Part shown: positions 24,936 to 35,760 of the stretch, one piece after another
How positions within the stretch are numbered: position 1 is the stretch's first letter
Layout of the letters: each line of letters begins with the position of its first letter
NCBI GenBank assembly: GCA_021442155.1
Contig: CM038225.1
Span: forward strand, 88,300,925 to 88,364,924
Reading direction: 5' to 3'
Source of the DNA: Cymbidium sinense
Taxonomy: Eukaryota > Streptophyta > Magnoliopsida > Asparagales > Orchidaceae
DNA: 64,000 nt
Notes under the pieces: model-generated
Told to the model about the DNA's origin: nothing
What the model saw: the letters and a program-made list of their open reading frames with translations, nothing else
Database searches by the model: none
Made by a program: the position numbers and the translations under genes

Positions 24936-26345
24936 TTAGATTTATAACTTTGAAGGAAGATTATAAAAATTTTCTTGATTTTCATATGATATACTTAGAA
25001 CAAGAATCTAATCTTTTAACATTTGATAGTTTTGTTATCATTCTAAATGGGTATCTTTATAAAGGTAAATAATTATGTATTCCTAAAACATCCCTAAGAG
25101 AATTTCTTATCTTTGAATTACATACAAAAAGTATATCAGGATATTTTGGTAAATTAAAGACTTAAATATTAGTTGAACAAAGCTTTTATTGGCCATCGCT
25201 ATGAAAGGATGTTGAACGGATTGTAGCACAATGTTACAGTTGTTGTAAAGTTAAAAATATCGAACAAAAGGCAGGTCATTTAACATTATTATCTATTTCT
25301 TCTAAATCATGGGAAGACTTATCCATAGATTTCACATTAGATTTACCTAGAACACCTTGTGGGCATGATAATATCTTCGTCATTGTAGATCGATTTTTTA
25401 AGATGGCACATTCCATACCATATTAAAAATCGAATGATGCATCCCACATAGCAAGAGCTTAGAGAAATTATCAGATTGCATGGAGTCTTGTCTATTATAA
25501 TTTTTAATAGTGATATTAAATTTATATCTTATTTTTAGAAAATCTTATTGAAATTAATGGTAAAAAAAAAGTTCTAGATATAAATACTATGACATTAGGA
25601 AATTTACTAAAAAAAATTAGAAAACTAAGATTTAACATTACCAACATTTGAATTTGCATACAATAGTTCAGTTTCTTTAACAACCTACAAATAACCTTTC
25701 AAAATAGTTTATGGATATAACCAAAAAATCTATTGACTTAGCTAATACACCTAATCATGCATTTTCTAATTTAGCATATACATTTGCATGTAATTTTCAT
25801 AGCCTTCATAAAGGTATAAACAAATAATTGAAAATACAAAATGCTAAGTATGCTGAACCAAAGAATAAAGATAAAAAATTTAAGAAATATGAGATAGGTG
25901 TTTATGTATTGGTTCATATCCATCCTAAGAGATTTCCTTCCACCAAATGTAAAAGTTACAAGTGAGAAAATTTTGACCATTTAAAATTATTAGAAAACAT
26001 GGAACTAATGCTTATGTTCTTGAATTGCCCCCTTACATGTTTATAAGCCATGTTTTTAATGTGAAAGATCTAATATCTTTTAGAAGTTACCCAACCTCCA
26101 AAATTGTAGGATGGTACTTTGAAGGAGGAGATAGAAATTATTTACCATTACCTATCTAGCTAACATTCTTAGAGGTGGAGAGCATCTTCACATTTGAGAC
26201 ACCCACATGATAGTACCAGCAAGAGATTCTTAGTAAGGTGGAAAGACAAACTAGCCAGTGAAGAAACATGGATGTCTTGAAGAACTATAGAACTTTGCCC
26301 CAAAACTTCTTAAAAACCTTCAGAATCTTAACTCTTTAGAGAAGA
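24936..26345 (+). pseudogene. Element A integrase with chromodomain-like end (broken)
   Basis: A degenerate HHCC finger (about 25080-25260, second His replaced by Tyr) is followed by the catalytic core: WEDLSIDF at about 25312 and FVIVDRFFKMAHSIPY at about 25378, which supply the two Asp residues. The Glu region is lost in stops. The C-terminal part (KYEIGVYVLVHIHPKRF, about 25890) is the usual integrase tail. RFLVRWKDKLASEETW at about 26225-26275 resembles a chromodomain, which in chromoviruses guides insertion to marked chromatin. Many stops and frameshifts. Confidence 0.7.
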
Positions 26346-26349
26346 ATTC

Positions 26350-26367
26350 TTTAAGGCTAGAGGGAGT
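26350..26367 (+). other. Element A polypurine tract
   Basis: TTTAAGGCTAGAGGGAGT abuts the TGATGTAG start of the 3' LTR. Element C has AGCCTAGGGGAGT at the same place. This primes second-strand synthesis. Confidence 0.7.
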
Positions 26368-27018
26368 TGATGTAGCACATAGAAGGAGAAAAGGGCCTTC
26401 ACTATTGCTTGAACTCAAGAGAATATTTATTAGACTTTATGTGCGATTTTTTCTTTCATGTATTATATTATGTAGTAATAAGAATTTTTAATAATGTGTA
26501 AGTATTGTATTAGAGTTATAGTTGAAAACATGTGAGTTCATGTGTTAAATTTCATAGTGTGGGTCTAGCTCCTTAGCACTACCTTTCAAGTGCCTTGGCA
26601 CTACACTCTAGAAGTTTTAGTATTTAGGGACCAAGAATCTGGTGCCTTGGCACTAGGATATGGGGCTTCAGTGTTGTATTATGGCACCGTGATGTTGGTT
26701 CATGGTGCCACGATGTGAAATGACTACCTTTCTTTTTCAATTTTTTGGTATTATACTTATTTAAACACCTATTCCAACTTAATGAAGCGCTTTTACTTTG
26801 TGAAAACTTGAGTAAAACTCTTTGTCGCAGCCTTTATGGCTCATCGAGATTCGTGATCTTTCACTACCGTTCTACTTGGGTGAGTAGAACTTCAGACTTC
26901 TTTCACTTTGGTTTGAGGAAGATCATCTTCTCTCAACCACTTTAGTGAGTATAAGAACATTGGAACATCTCTTTCTCCACATCTACTATGAATTCCATCT
27001 TTCTGAGATTGCGTTTCA
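26368..27018 (+). repeat. Element A 3' LTR
   Basis: Partner of 218-904, about 650 bp. It is clearly diverged from the 5' copy by substitutions and small indels, which means an old insertion. The end is set by comparison with the 5' LTR and is approximate. Confidence 0.8.
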
Positions 27019-27192
27019 CCATTACTCTTTGGTAAGTCTCATTTATATTTCTTGTTTGTCAATTTTATGTTTATTTTAATAAAATTATCTAGAAATTATA
27101 ATGGCATTAGTTTGTTTTATGTTATGGCAGTTCTATTTAATATTTTAAGAGAGAAGAAGAGGGTAAGATAGAAGAAAATCTTAATTTATCAT
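27019..27192. other. Short spacer and TSD of element B
   Basis: AT-rich sequence between A and B with no gene. Its last five bases ATCAT (27188-27192) are repeated at 36621-36625 and form the target-site duplication of element B. Confidence 0.75.
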
Positions 27193-28064
27193 TGTTGCGT
27201 GCTAGAGAATTTTATTCCGGTAGATGTGAGATCTTCGTTGTAGCCCAAAAATTATCCAACACACAAGGTGGGATATGAACACGGGTTATAATGCGGAAAA
27301 CCCGTAAGGGAAAACCACGGGTCTTGCCCATCAGAACTTTCACTATGTGTTCAAAAGATACAGGTCCTTGCTTCTCGTTAGTTCGGAGAAGAAGGTGTTT
27401 ACAGGGGCGGAAACAATATTCCGAGTGTAGAAAATACACATCTCAACTCCAACCCAAGGGAGAAGTTTCCCAAAAGCGCAGAACGATCTTCCGGGAGCAA
27501 CCTCTTGATCTTCGTGAGAAAGGAGCGAACTCTCTTTTCTAGTCCTCTGGGGCGATCTCCTGAAGCTCCCGATCTTCGTGCACTACGGTGGTGGCTGGTG
27601 ATAGATCGTCGGGCGCCAAGGTCGACCGGTGGTTCTTAGAGCTCGTCTTCAAATCGATCCCCTCTAAGGTGAGAATGAAGCTCATTTATAGATTTTGGAG
27701 CGCCTTGTAATTGTGGAAAACTCCAACCACTAGACGCCCAAGGCGATCCCCCCGATCGACGGTGTATTTTGATGATCCGGTGCCTTAATGATGTCGAATT
27801 GGGTGATCTTGATTCGTTGGATTCGCCTTGACGAGCCGCCGACCGACTATAAATATGTTAGTTTGGTGACCATTTGGCGACGATCCATTTTCATGTTCGA
27901 TAGCTTGATCAGTCGATGGAAGCTCGGATCGCATCATGCTTGATGTTGCTATGTTCGCTCATGAGACGGTCCTTGACTGTAAGTTTGCGAAATCGGTGAT
28001 TAGATCAAGCATTTCAAAATGTCTTGAGATTCGTGCGATCGATTAATTTTCTGGCGGATGTTGC
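27193..28064 (-). repeat. Element B 3' LTR
   Basis: Starts TGTTGCGTGCTAGAG on the + strand and aligns with 35761-36620 throughout. The two copies differ by many 1-6 bp indels, often in CG-rich spots, while long stretches are identical. The right edge, near GGATGTTGCG, is accurate to a few bases. Confidence 0.8.
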
Positions 28065-28296
28065 GCTCTATTTTGGGTGACATTATCTCGCCATCCAAAT
28101 ATATGTCAAATACTTGAAAATAGCAAATTCTTCAATGAAATTTGAGAGTCCATCAACCGCATTTTGAGAGAACATCTTTATAACAAAGACAATATTATAA
28201 CCGTGGAAGCCGATGCGTGGTCGCAAATGCGATAGGTATGTGGGTGCGATATTTTGAGGTTACGGATCGATCCGTGCAACGGGTTCATGGCACACT

Positions 28297-28477
28297 GGGA
28301 GGGCTATGCACTCTAAGAGGAGAAGAGGAGATGAGAAAAAGTGTGCCTTTCCTTACCTTGGGGTTTTGACCCCAGGGCAAAAGTAAAAACTACCCAAACT
28401 CAAACCAAAACCGTCAAAACTACGCTGCCCTGTGGTTGATCCACCTCTACCCCCTCACCAGAGTGCATAGCCCTCCC
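28297..28477 (-). repeat. Inverted copy of the 79-bp repeat core in the B 3' UTR
   Basis: GGGAGGGCTATGCACTCT (28297-28314) is the reverse complement of AGAGTGCATAGCCCTCCC in the tandem array, first at about 28460-28477. The flanking GGAGATGAG also mirrors the array's CTCATCTCC. The arms could fold into a hairpin of about 180 bases. Confidence 0.7.
28356..28377. other. Small hairpin in the B 3' UTR
   Basis: CCTTGGGGT, a TTTG loop, and ACCCCAGGG give a 9-bp stem with one G-U pair. It lies between the inverted copy and the array. Function unknown. Confidence 0.5.
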
Positions 28478-28667
28478 CCTGGTGGGAGTTTGGGCACTCT
28501 TCTTGGATCAACCTCTACCTCCTCATCTCCACTAAGCCAGAGTGCATAGCCCTCCCCCTGGTGGGAGTTTGGGCACTCTTCTTGGATCAACCTCTACCTC
28601 CTCATCTCCACCAAGCCAGAGTGCATAGCCCTCCCCCTGGTGGGAGTTTGGGCACTCTCCTTGGAAT
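28435..28667 (-). repeat. 79-bp tandem repeat array in the B 3' UTR
   Basis: GAGTGCATAGCCC starts at 28461, 28540 and 28619, exactly 79 bases apart. The unit also holds CCTGGTGGGAGTTTGGGCAC and GATCAACCTCTACCTCCTC. The first unit is partial, and the full units are nearly identical. Tandem repeats in the 3' UTR are a known habit of Tat-lineage elements and a known source of satellites. Confidence 0.9.
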
Positions 28668-28706
28668 AATTTTCATCTCGATTGTACGAGTTGCCGGTGT
28701 TTGTAG

Positions 28707-30231
28707 ATGGGTGAGAATCTTTTGAAAGAGACACGTCCGACCCTTGTAACGGAGGCAGCGACGAGGGAACCTTCTAAAAATGGGAGGATTGAAGATTCGT
28801 GGGAGTCATCGATCACGGGAGACACATTGATCGTGCTTCAGAAAAAATATTATTTTCCGAATGATTTAGTTCTTAAGTGTCCAGAAGTTCGATAGAGCCC
28901 AAACTCACGGGTATTTCACCACTTACGAGATGAGTTTGGCTGGATTGCTTTCCCCATCCCCGAGATGATCGCCATTTTGTCAAGATGCGAGGTTTGCATT
29001 TCCCGCTGAAAGCAGGCAATGACGATCGTGATGGGACTTATAGTCTTTTTCAGAGGGCGGGGTGCGACCTTGACTACTGATTACCTCGCACGGATGTGCA
29101 AGTTTACTGATGCACATGGTCGATTCACCGCAGAGTCGCTACTTGACCTCCTGGACGAAGGATCCTCCCAAGAGTTGGGCAAGAGATTCTTTTGTGAAGA
29201 ATGGGGTCTTCTCGAGAAATGGGGAAACAGAGATTTACCCATTCCCTACAGTTGGTGATGAAGATATCCGCGGACGCCGAAATTCCGAATATTGAAGATC
29301 TTCGATTTGAGATGATATATCAAATTTGTGCAGGGAGGAATCTTTGTTCGGCGGGCTTTCTATTCATCCCGGCGTCTTATGCTTGAGAAAGCCCAACAAA
29401 GAGGTTTCCAGATCTCCCAAGCGCATCCTCGCTTCTTCCCGCCAGGGACCCGTCCAAGAGAAGAGGAAAAGGAGCTAAGAGGTGATGGTGATATCAGATA
29501 CCCGAAAAGAGTCGGACCCTTCGAGTAGTCGTCCCCCAAGGATCTTCATTCCTGAGGACGTGTTGAATCATTCTTCAGAGGTCGCCGATGTCAAGAACTG
29601 GTAATCCTTCTTGCTCATCATCTTTTATTTCCCATTTTCTTGTGCTTAACGTAATTTTTCTTATTTCATATCGAAGAAGCAAGAACTTGACTTCAAAATG
29701 AACATCAGGTCAATGACCGAATTCGAGTTCGTGAAGGTCAAGTTTCTCCATGGTGAATATAAGAAGCAGTATGTGGAGAAAGTAAAAGAGATGTCCGTGT
29801 TGGAGAATCAACTTGATGAGTGCAGACGAAGTTGGCACCGACTCTCTTTCTTTTCAATCGAAGTTGGACTGGGATGAATTAGTGGAGGCTAAACAGGTTA
29901 TTTGAAAGGATCCAAGATCTTTCTCGAGAAGGTTTCTTGAGGCAAAGAACCGAGAGTTAGCGCTTTCGAGAAAGAGGTCGCCTTTATCTCTAGAAGCGAG
30001 CGGATCACGCCGGAGGACTTCAAGAACTCGAGCCTTCAAGAGTATCATACAGATCACGCTCAGAGGCCGAGACCACATGATGAGGTGAAGTGAAGGCTTT
30101 GATGAAGGCTTCATCCGAGGTTTCTTGAAGGGGACACGCTTATCGCAGCTGTGAGTCGGTGTTGAGGTCCTTTCTCCTAGCCTAGCTTCCACCCTTCTAA
30201 CGACGAGGATGACTCGATAGTTCTTCATCAT
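28707..30231 (+). pseudogene. Element B antisense extra ORF (frameshifted)
   Basis: On the strand opposite to pol, between integrase and the 3' LTR. Open stretches begin with MGENLLKETRPTLVTEA (28707-28895) and continue across frames. They include FHHLRDEFGWIAFPIPEMI at about 28916 and LIVFFRGRGATLTTDYLARM at about 29038-29100, then a segment rich in Glu and Lys (about 29690-29830) that looks like a coiled coil. The first part recalls the Transposase_28 ('putative gypsy type transposon') family that plant Tat elements often carry; I judge that from pattern only. Its role is unknown. It would be read from its own promoter or from the opposite strand. A possible intron lies at 29601-29676. Several frameshifts break it. 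Confidence 0.6.
29601..29676 (+). other. Possible intron in the antisense ORF
   Basis: GTAATCC follows AAGAACTG at 29601. A CTTAAC branch-like site is at 29645-29650, then a T-rich stretch and an AG at 29676. Coding-like text (Glu/Lys-rich) resumes after it. At 76 bases it is short but within the plant range. Not proven. Confidence 0.35.
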
Positions 30232-31000
30232 CTACCGATGAGACCATCAAGACCGTAGTTGTAGTTCCTTTATGTTGCAATTCGGTTGTATATTATTTCG
30301 GTTGATTGTACTTGTATGTTCTCATGAGAAATATTAACAATCCACAAAAAATTATTTGTGAATATTTCCTGAGTTGTGTGTCAAAGTGTACATGATAAAG
30401 ATAGAAGAGATCATCGAATCCCTTTAGATAATTCGATCTATTCTAAGATCATGCTACTTGATGACAAACTTGCACGAATATATTTATAGAGGTTCTCTCG
30501 TAACCTCTCGATCTATCCTAGGTTGTGTATCGAGCGTACTCGCGATGTTAGATGTTATGGAGAAAGTTGTAGGCCTATAGAGGATTGCCAACTTATCCAA
30601 GGTTGTTTATCGTGCGCTACACATGTTAACTCAGAGAAGATCGATCGAATTCCCGGGATCGATCTTACCTCGAATGAGATACAACAATAGTTGCATCTCT
30701 TGAGTGGGTGTTTTAAAATGCAAGCATAAGAAAAAAGTCACAATAAGTATGAACTTTAACATAGATAGAAACATAAATCCAAACACCTTGATGCCAAGGT
30801 TGGACAATAAGTACGACAAACAGTATCGATAAATGTTTAATTCGATAACAACAATTGCAATACAAACATACACGATGATAATGTTTTCCCGCATTCACTA
30901 ATAAAAAAAGTCGATACATCACCGTAGTACTTCGAGGTTTGTAGCATTCCGTGCACGTGAGAGTCTTCCCATACTATCCTTAAGCTTGAACGCGCTTGAT
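30232..31000. other. Element B stretch without a recognised gene
   Basis: Lies between the antisense ORF and the end of pol. Short open frames on the - strand (about 30631-30922) give hydrophobic residues but no family I recognise. A Tat element would have its untranslated spacer here. Confidence 0.45.
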
Positions 31001-31880
31001 TTTAGACACCACCACATACCTTCCCAAACCGGGTGAGAGTTTGTTCTCAGGGCCTTTTCCGCCGAGACTTCGAGGACGAGGTCCCCAACAGATATTGGTC
31101 GTGGTTTTTACCCTTCGGTTGAAACCTCGAGCAATCCTTTGTCGATAGAAGCCATTCTGAGGCCATGTCGCGGTCTCTGCAGAGATCCGATGGAATCGCT
31201 TATCGTCGTTGCATCAAAGTTATGGGTTCTGGCTCGACCCCGATGTCGACCGAATTCGCCAAACACGATTGTACCTGCTTTCTCCAGGGGTCCTTGATGT
31301 GCGTAAGCCCAAAGAACATTGATAGTTCTTGCCCATTGCGGTTCGCGGTCTTTAGCCCTTTTAGTATTGTCCTATTGGTGACTTTGCCCCATTTGCCCGT
31401 GGATGGGATACAGTGGATTAACCGGATATGCGCCCGCGTAAAGATGTGAATGTCTTTCCGTGGAACCGCGTCCCCATTATCGGTGATGATTTTGCCGGAA
31501 TGTCAAACGACAAATAATATTTTTCCGCATAAATTGCTTGGCATTTGTTTCGTGATTTTGGCCGGTTCGCCTTCCACCCACTTCGGAAGTAATCAACGCC
31601 AAGATTATGAATTTTCGCTGCCCGCTGGCAATGGGAAAGGGTCCCATTATATCGATCCCCCATCAAAGTGCTCGATTGTGGTGAGTTCTATGGTGAGTGA
31701 GATTGGAATGTAACGACACTTGTTACACTTCTTTACAAACTCCAATGCGCCCTTCTTCATTGTAGGCCAAGAAAACCTTGCCTCATGATTTTGAGGGCAG
31801 GGCTTTTCCTCCCAAATGTTCACCACAAATTCTGAATGAACCTCGCATTGCTCCTCAAGGTGGTAGACACTTTAAGTAGG
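31001..31880 (-). pseudogene. Element B integrase (broken)
   Basis: Read from right to left. The zinc-finger region with HLGGKAL and a CNKC-like pair is at about 31715-31870. The core is at about 31440-31700 (MGDRYNGTLSHCQ, then ILGVDYF-type text with the second Asp seen as GVDYF). VTNRTILKGLK at about 31380-31400 is the Glu-helix region equivalent, and a C-terminal tail ends near 31020. The similarity spans at least three frames. Integrase would insert the cDNA and generate the 5-bp TSD seen at the ends. Confidence 0.7.
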
Positions 31881-32049
31881 GCCCTAAGAAGGACCGCTTG
31901 TAGAGTTCGCCACCGATTAGAAGTTCGATTCTACGTGAGGCGGATAGCATCGGTGGGGTTTGTTGGCAAGGCCCCGCTTTGAAGAAAGGACATGATCGGG
32001 TCAATCCATGAAGATTCTTTTGGGTCCTCCAGAGATTGTATCACCCAAG

Positions 32050-32480
32050 GGCCTTGAATCGGGAAAGTGGATGTCCTCTATGTATTTTCTCTTGAAAATA
32101 TCTCTATCATTGTTGTGGCTAACTTGGAGAGGGCATCTGCGTGTTACGCTCCCTTAGAATATGAGTTATCGATGGGTCTCGATTCAGAAGTGACTTTGCC
32201 AAAAGGCGATGCGGCAATGCTGGGATGGCGGGTGAAGTCTCCTTCAACTGTGAGGCCACAAGGCGTGAGTAGATGGCTAAGTTGGACCTCACAATGGCGA
32301 GCCTTAGTCACCTACGAGGGCCTCGTACTGGCCGACATTATTGGTGGTAGGAACTTTAGTCGAAGCATTTCTAAAGTTATTTTACTTGGGGAGATAAGCA
32401 AAATTCACGCTCCCCGAAGTACACGAAGCTCCATCAACATATAATGTCCATTGATTTGTCATGGAGTGATGAATGATCAT
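32050..32480 (-). pseudogene. Element B second RNase H (archaeal-type, broken)
   Basis: The - strand encodes YVDGAS-like text near 32440, a TNNVGQYEALV-like segment near 32330 and ADALSKLATTMIE near 32115, spread over more than one frame. This set (Asp in VDGAS, Glu in the NxExxAL helix, and the ADALSxLA end) marks the additional RNase H known from plant Tat elements. It sits between the first RNase H and integrase, as expected. Confidence 0.6.
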
Positions 32481-32940
32481 TCGGTGGTGATGGGATGGTA
32501 CATTCTAAAGCAGTTAGCACTTGTGACTTTATATCAGGACGTGGAAGAAAATGGATGTCAAACTCTCCAAGCTCGAGACCACTTCATCAACCTTCCGGAT
32601 ACATCGCTTTTGCGAGAATAGTTCTTAATGGAAGATGAGTGTAGGCGTTGATGGTGTGGGCACGAAATATGCAATTTTATGCGAATGCACTAGAAGCGTC
32701 TTATCTGTGGATAGCGTCCTTGATCGAAAGGATTTTCTTGACATAAGTAAATGGTGGGTTGAATTCTCCCGTATCGCAGAGCTTACGGCATGAGAAAAAG
32801 CGACAAGATAGATGTACAACTTCTCTCCTTGGATAGGCTTTGATAATAGAGGGGAAGCTAAATAGACTCAGTTGCTCAAAAGCGTCGACATTCATCGTCC
32901 ACTATCCATTTCCTCATGCACCCAAGATTTTGAAGAATGG
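32481..32940 (-). pseudogene. Element B first RNase H / RT connection (broken)
   Basis: The frame at 32625-32819 includes YIYLVAFSHAVSSAIREN, which fits the usual LYLYLAVS..AVSSVLVRE segment of plant Tat pol. GEFDIHF-like text (about 32545-32570) ends the domain. It is a degenerate Ty3/gypsy RNase H and belongs to the same polyprotein as the RT upstream. Confidence 0.65.
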
Positions 32941-33720
32941 TAGATACTTATCTCTGGCGGGCCAAGAATCGTGATAAAGGCGCAATCCTTCCAGTCAAGC
33001 GTTGGACTTCCTTGATCGTTCTTGAGGTGACATGTCCTTGAGTGCTTTTATCTTCTGGGGTTGGCCTATCCGTGAGTGACCATGAAGCCTAGGAATTTCC
33101 GAAACTCCAAAATGCACTTGCTTGGGTTGAGCGCATCTTGTAGTGTCGAAGAATGTCAAAGCATTGTTGTAGATCAGAAATATGCTGTGATATTTCCAAA
33201 CTCTTCACCAGCATATCATCAACATACACCTCCATATTGTGCCTATAAGATCCTTGAAGATCTTATTCATAAAGCGTTGATATGTTGCTCAGCATTTTTA
33301 GTCGAATGGCATGACGATAGCGGTATAGTCCTTATCACTTGGAAGGATGTTGCTTCCTCATCTTTTGTTCATCCCGATTTGATTGTAGCGAATAGGCATC
33401 CATGAAGCTTCTCGATGTCGATGTCGCATCAACTAGTTGGTCGATCTGAGGAAGGGGAAGCTATCTTTTGGGCATGCGATTAAGGTCGGTGTAGTCGATG
33501 CACATTCTCCAGAACCATTGGCCTTCTTGACTAACACTACGTTAGCCAACCCGGGTGGGGTAGTAGACTTCTCGAATGAACTTGACTTCCGAAGTTTGGT
33601 GATTTCTTGTTCTATGACCAATCGTTGAGCGAAGGTTCTTTTCTTACGTATCACGCTTGTAGGTTGAGTCAACTTTGAGGAGTGCGTAATGACTTTCAAT
33701 GCCGAGAATATCGGATCGCT
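32941..33720 (-). pseudogene. Element B reverse transcriptase (broken)
   Basis: Enters with ANVVLVKKANGSGE at about 33540-33580 and CPKDSFPFLR at about 33445-33475. It continues through MDAYSGYNQI-type text near 33390 and NAEATYQ-type text near 33290. It reaches an intact YVDD catalytic box encoded by 33215-33226 (complement of ATCATCAACATA), followed by MLVKS. These are hallmark Tat-lineage spellings. The reading jumps frame several times through short indels, while substitutions look few. Confidence 0.75.
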
Positions 33721-33969
33721 CGGGCAAAGATATCTTGATTTTACGAAAATCTTCGATTTCGATCGGTAGACAGAATGATCCCACCTTCACGCTTTGGCGA
33801 TGGATCAACTTAGAAGGAAGACAAATTACATCTTCAATGGAGAAGCCCTTTGAGGCATCCTCATCTGTAGGTCGAAGTTCTCGATGTTGAGGGTTCGGCG
33901 TAAATGGTGGGCTTGCTTGATATAACGCTTGCTATCTGGATTCCACTTACCGATGCCTGGTGTCGGAAT

Positions 33970-34400
33970 TTCATCTTGAGGTGAGGCAGATGTGGCGAAT
34001 ATAGACTAGAGGTCTCCCAAATATTGCATTGTGTGACTCGGACTTGACTACAATAAATTGTATCAAGTGGGTTGCGTGTCGGGGAAATTCTCCAAGAGTT
34101 ACGGGAAGACTGATTGTCCCTTCCACTAATACCGGTCGATTATCAAATCCATACATTGGACCGGCCGCGGGTTGAAGCTTCTCTCTTTCTATACCCATGC
34201 TAAGGAAAGTGGAGTAAAAAAAGAACACTCCCATTGTCGATCAATATCCTTTTAATATTGAAGCATGGATCACCGACCCACGATGACAAGGGATCTTGAT
34301 GTGGGATGAAGCCCTCTAGATCTAAATCATCAAAGGTGATAGAATCAACCCGAGACTTCTTGACGGCTCTTGAAGGCGGCAATGAATATTTGGCTGATAA
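33970..34400 (-). pseudogene. Element B protease (broken)
   Basis: The frame 34200-34382 gives DPCFNIKRILIDNGS with the retropepsin active site DNGS. The frame 33971-34234 gives FYSTFLSMGI, then LPVTLGEFPR and NAIFGRPL, the standard C-terminal half of plant gypsy proteases. The two frames overlap around 34200-34234, so one frameshift separates them. Confidence 0.75.
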
Positions 34401-35700
34401 CTCGGCCCCTCCACAATTGTTCTATCTCTCCGCTTGGCGGTTCCTCATGGTTGCCCCCATTTCTTTGGGCGGGTTGGTTTTGTATAAAACGGCCTAGATA
34501 CATATTAGTCTTTCAATCTCCTCCTTGGTGGTACTCTTGTGGTGTGCCCTGCGTGAAAGTGGCGAATTTCTCTTGATTTCCAATTCCAGCTTTAAAGGTC
34601 GGCCACTTGATCTATCCTCTTCTGAATAGCGGTAGGATGTTGCGCATGACTTGAGAGCTATATTTCCTCTCGATTGAGTCATCGAGGTCGCGAGGAGGTT
34701 TTGGGGAGGTTCTTTGCCTCTTCTTTTTAGAGATGTTTGAACATCACCTTTGGGAACCTTCTTCCGCTTCGCTTGGTGGTTCAAGCATTGCCGATGAAAC
34801 CGATAGCTTCATCGTGGAGATTTGTGCCTCTATTCGATGGACCAGTCGCATAGGAATGGATCTCCCGCATTAATGATGAATAGAGTATCTGGCGGAGTCC
34901 TCAGAAACGCCCTCAAAGTTACGGATCTCACGGTATCCGGGCTTGAGAGGAGAACCTCAAGTATTCTTTGAGGGACTCTCCATCGTTCGCGGATTAGGAG
35001 ATGTGATGAATCTGATGATTCTCTTGTTAGCAGAGCTTCTACAAAAAATCGGCGAGCTCTCCAAATGATGGACGGACCCTTAGCGAATAGAACCAATCAG
35101 CATCCTTTGAGAGTCAGGAATACGACATAAAGACGAGTCATTTGCACGCTGAATGTGCATGATCGTTCGAAAGTGATCGATATGCTCGTACGGATCGGTT
35201 GTGCCATCGTAAGGGTCCATGCTGGGAAGCTTGAATCTCGTCAGAATCGGGTATTGCGAGATGATCTCAGTGAGCGGGGACGAGTTTTGGAAGAAGCGGC
35301 GAGAATGGATCATTATTGTGGGAACTCTTCACGCACCGGTCGTCGTAGTTCGCCAGCGTATAAGGTGGCGTGGAGTTTCACCGTGAGGTGAGCCATTATT
35401 GGGGTGAGTAGGTATCGAAGTTGACATCGGATGTGGTGCCAAGGGTTCTCTACTTGTTGATCCGGCATTCCGGGTAATCATTCTCGGGAAGAAAATGGAT
35501 TATCTTTGAGGCCGTCGAACACTCTTCCAGCGTGTTGGAACGTTTTGCCGGTCCTCGCGAGTCGAAGAATTTCGTTGGAATCCTCCATCCTTTGAACACG
35601 ATCTTCCAAGAGGGAGGGACCCTCACACGAGAAGTGCATTATGTAGAGAAGTGTTGGAGACTTGCGTCCTTGATCACGAGAATGAGGGCGTTGGGCCAAA
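34401..35700 (-). pseudogene. gag: Element B gag (broken)
   Basis: The N-terminal part (frame 35478-35699) has LEDRVQRMEDSNEIL, a likely coiled coil. The capsid-like part (35080-35313) has FKLPSMDPYDGTTDPYEHID, the hallmark start of the plant gypsy Retrotrans_gag domain. The C-terminal part (34494-34784) is Lys/Arg-rich and ends in TKEEIERLI, the usual text after the zinc knuckle in this lineage. It is spread over several frames by indels. Confidence 0.75.
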
Positions 35701-35740
35701 CCCGTTTACCAACCATATTGGAGATATAGCAATGGGAATT

Positions 35741-35758
35741 GTTTTCCACAGTGGCGTA
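35741..35758 (-). other. Element B primer-binding site
   Basis: The complement reads CGCCACTGTGGAAAAC next to the inner edge of the right LTR. It recalls the GGCGCC...CTGTGGGAAC sites of RIRE2/Tat-like elements. It is imperfect, and the primer tRNA is not assigned. Confidence 0.5.
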
Positions 35759-35760
35759 AG

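Larger units (their letters stand above)
218..27018 (+). mobile_element. Element A: chromovirus-like Ty3/gypsy retrotransposon, split by a nest
   Basis: LTRs at 218-904 and 26368-27018 start with the same TGATGTAGCACAT and stay alignable throughout. Between them lie a primer-binding site, gag, protease, RT, RNase H and integrase in the Ty3/gypsy order, then a polypurine tract. The 20,266-bp insertion 4159-24424 interrupts pol at the RT/RNase H boundary. Without that insertion and its duplicated target site the element is about 6.5 kb, a normal length for the superfamily. Every coding part carries stops or frameshifts, and key residues are lost (protease DGG to DGE, RT YFDD to YFND). No 5-bp TSD was found around the LTRs, so the outer ends are approximate. 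A chromodomain-like segment at the integrase end suggests a chromovirus; the lineage within that group is not settled. Confidence 0.85.

Noticed and set aside
27212..27542. Overlapping frames at the start of the B LTR
   Set aside because: They lie within the LTR. The other LTR copy disrupts them with indels.
30631..30922. Hydrophobic - strand frames in element B as an env-like gene
   Set aside because: Too short, no signal-peptide-plus-anchor layout, and no match to env-like ORFs. Left as unassigned.
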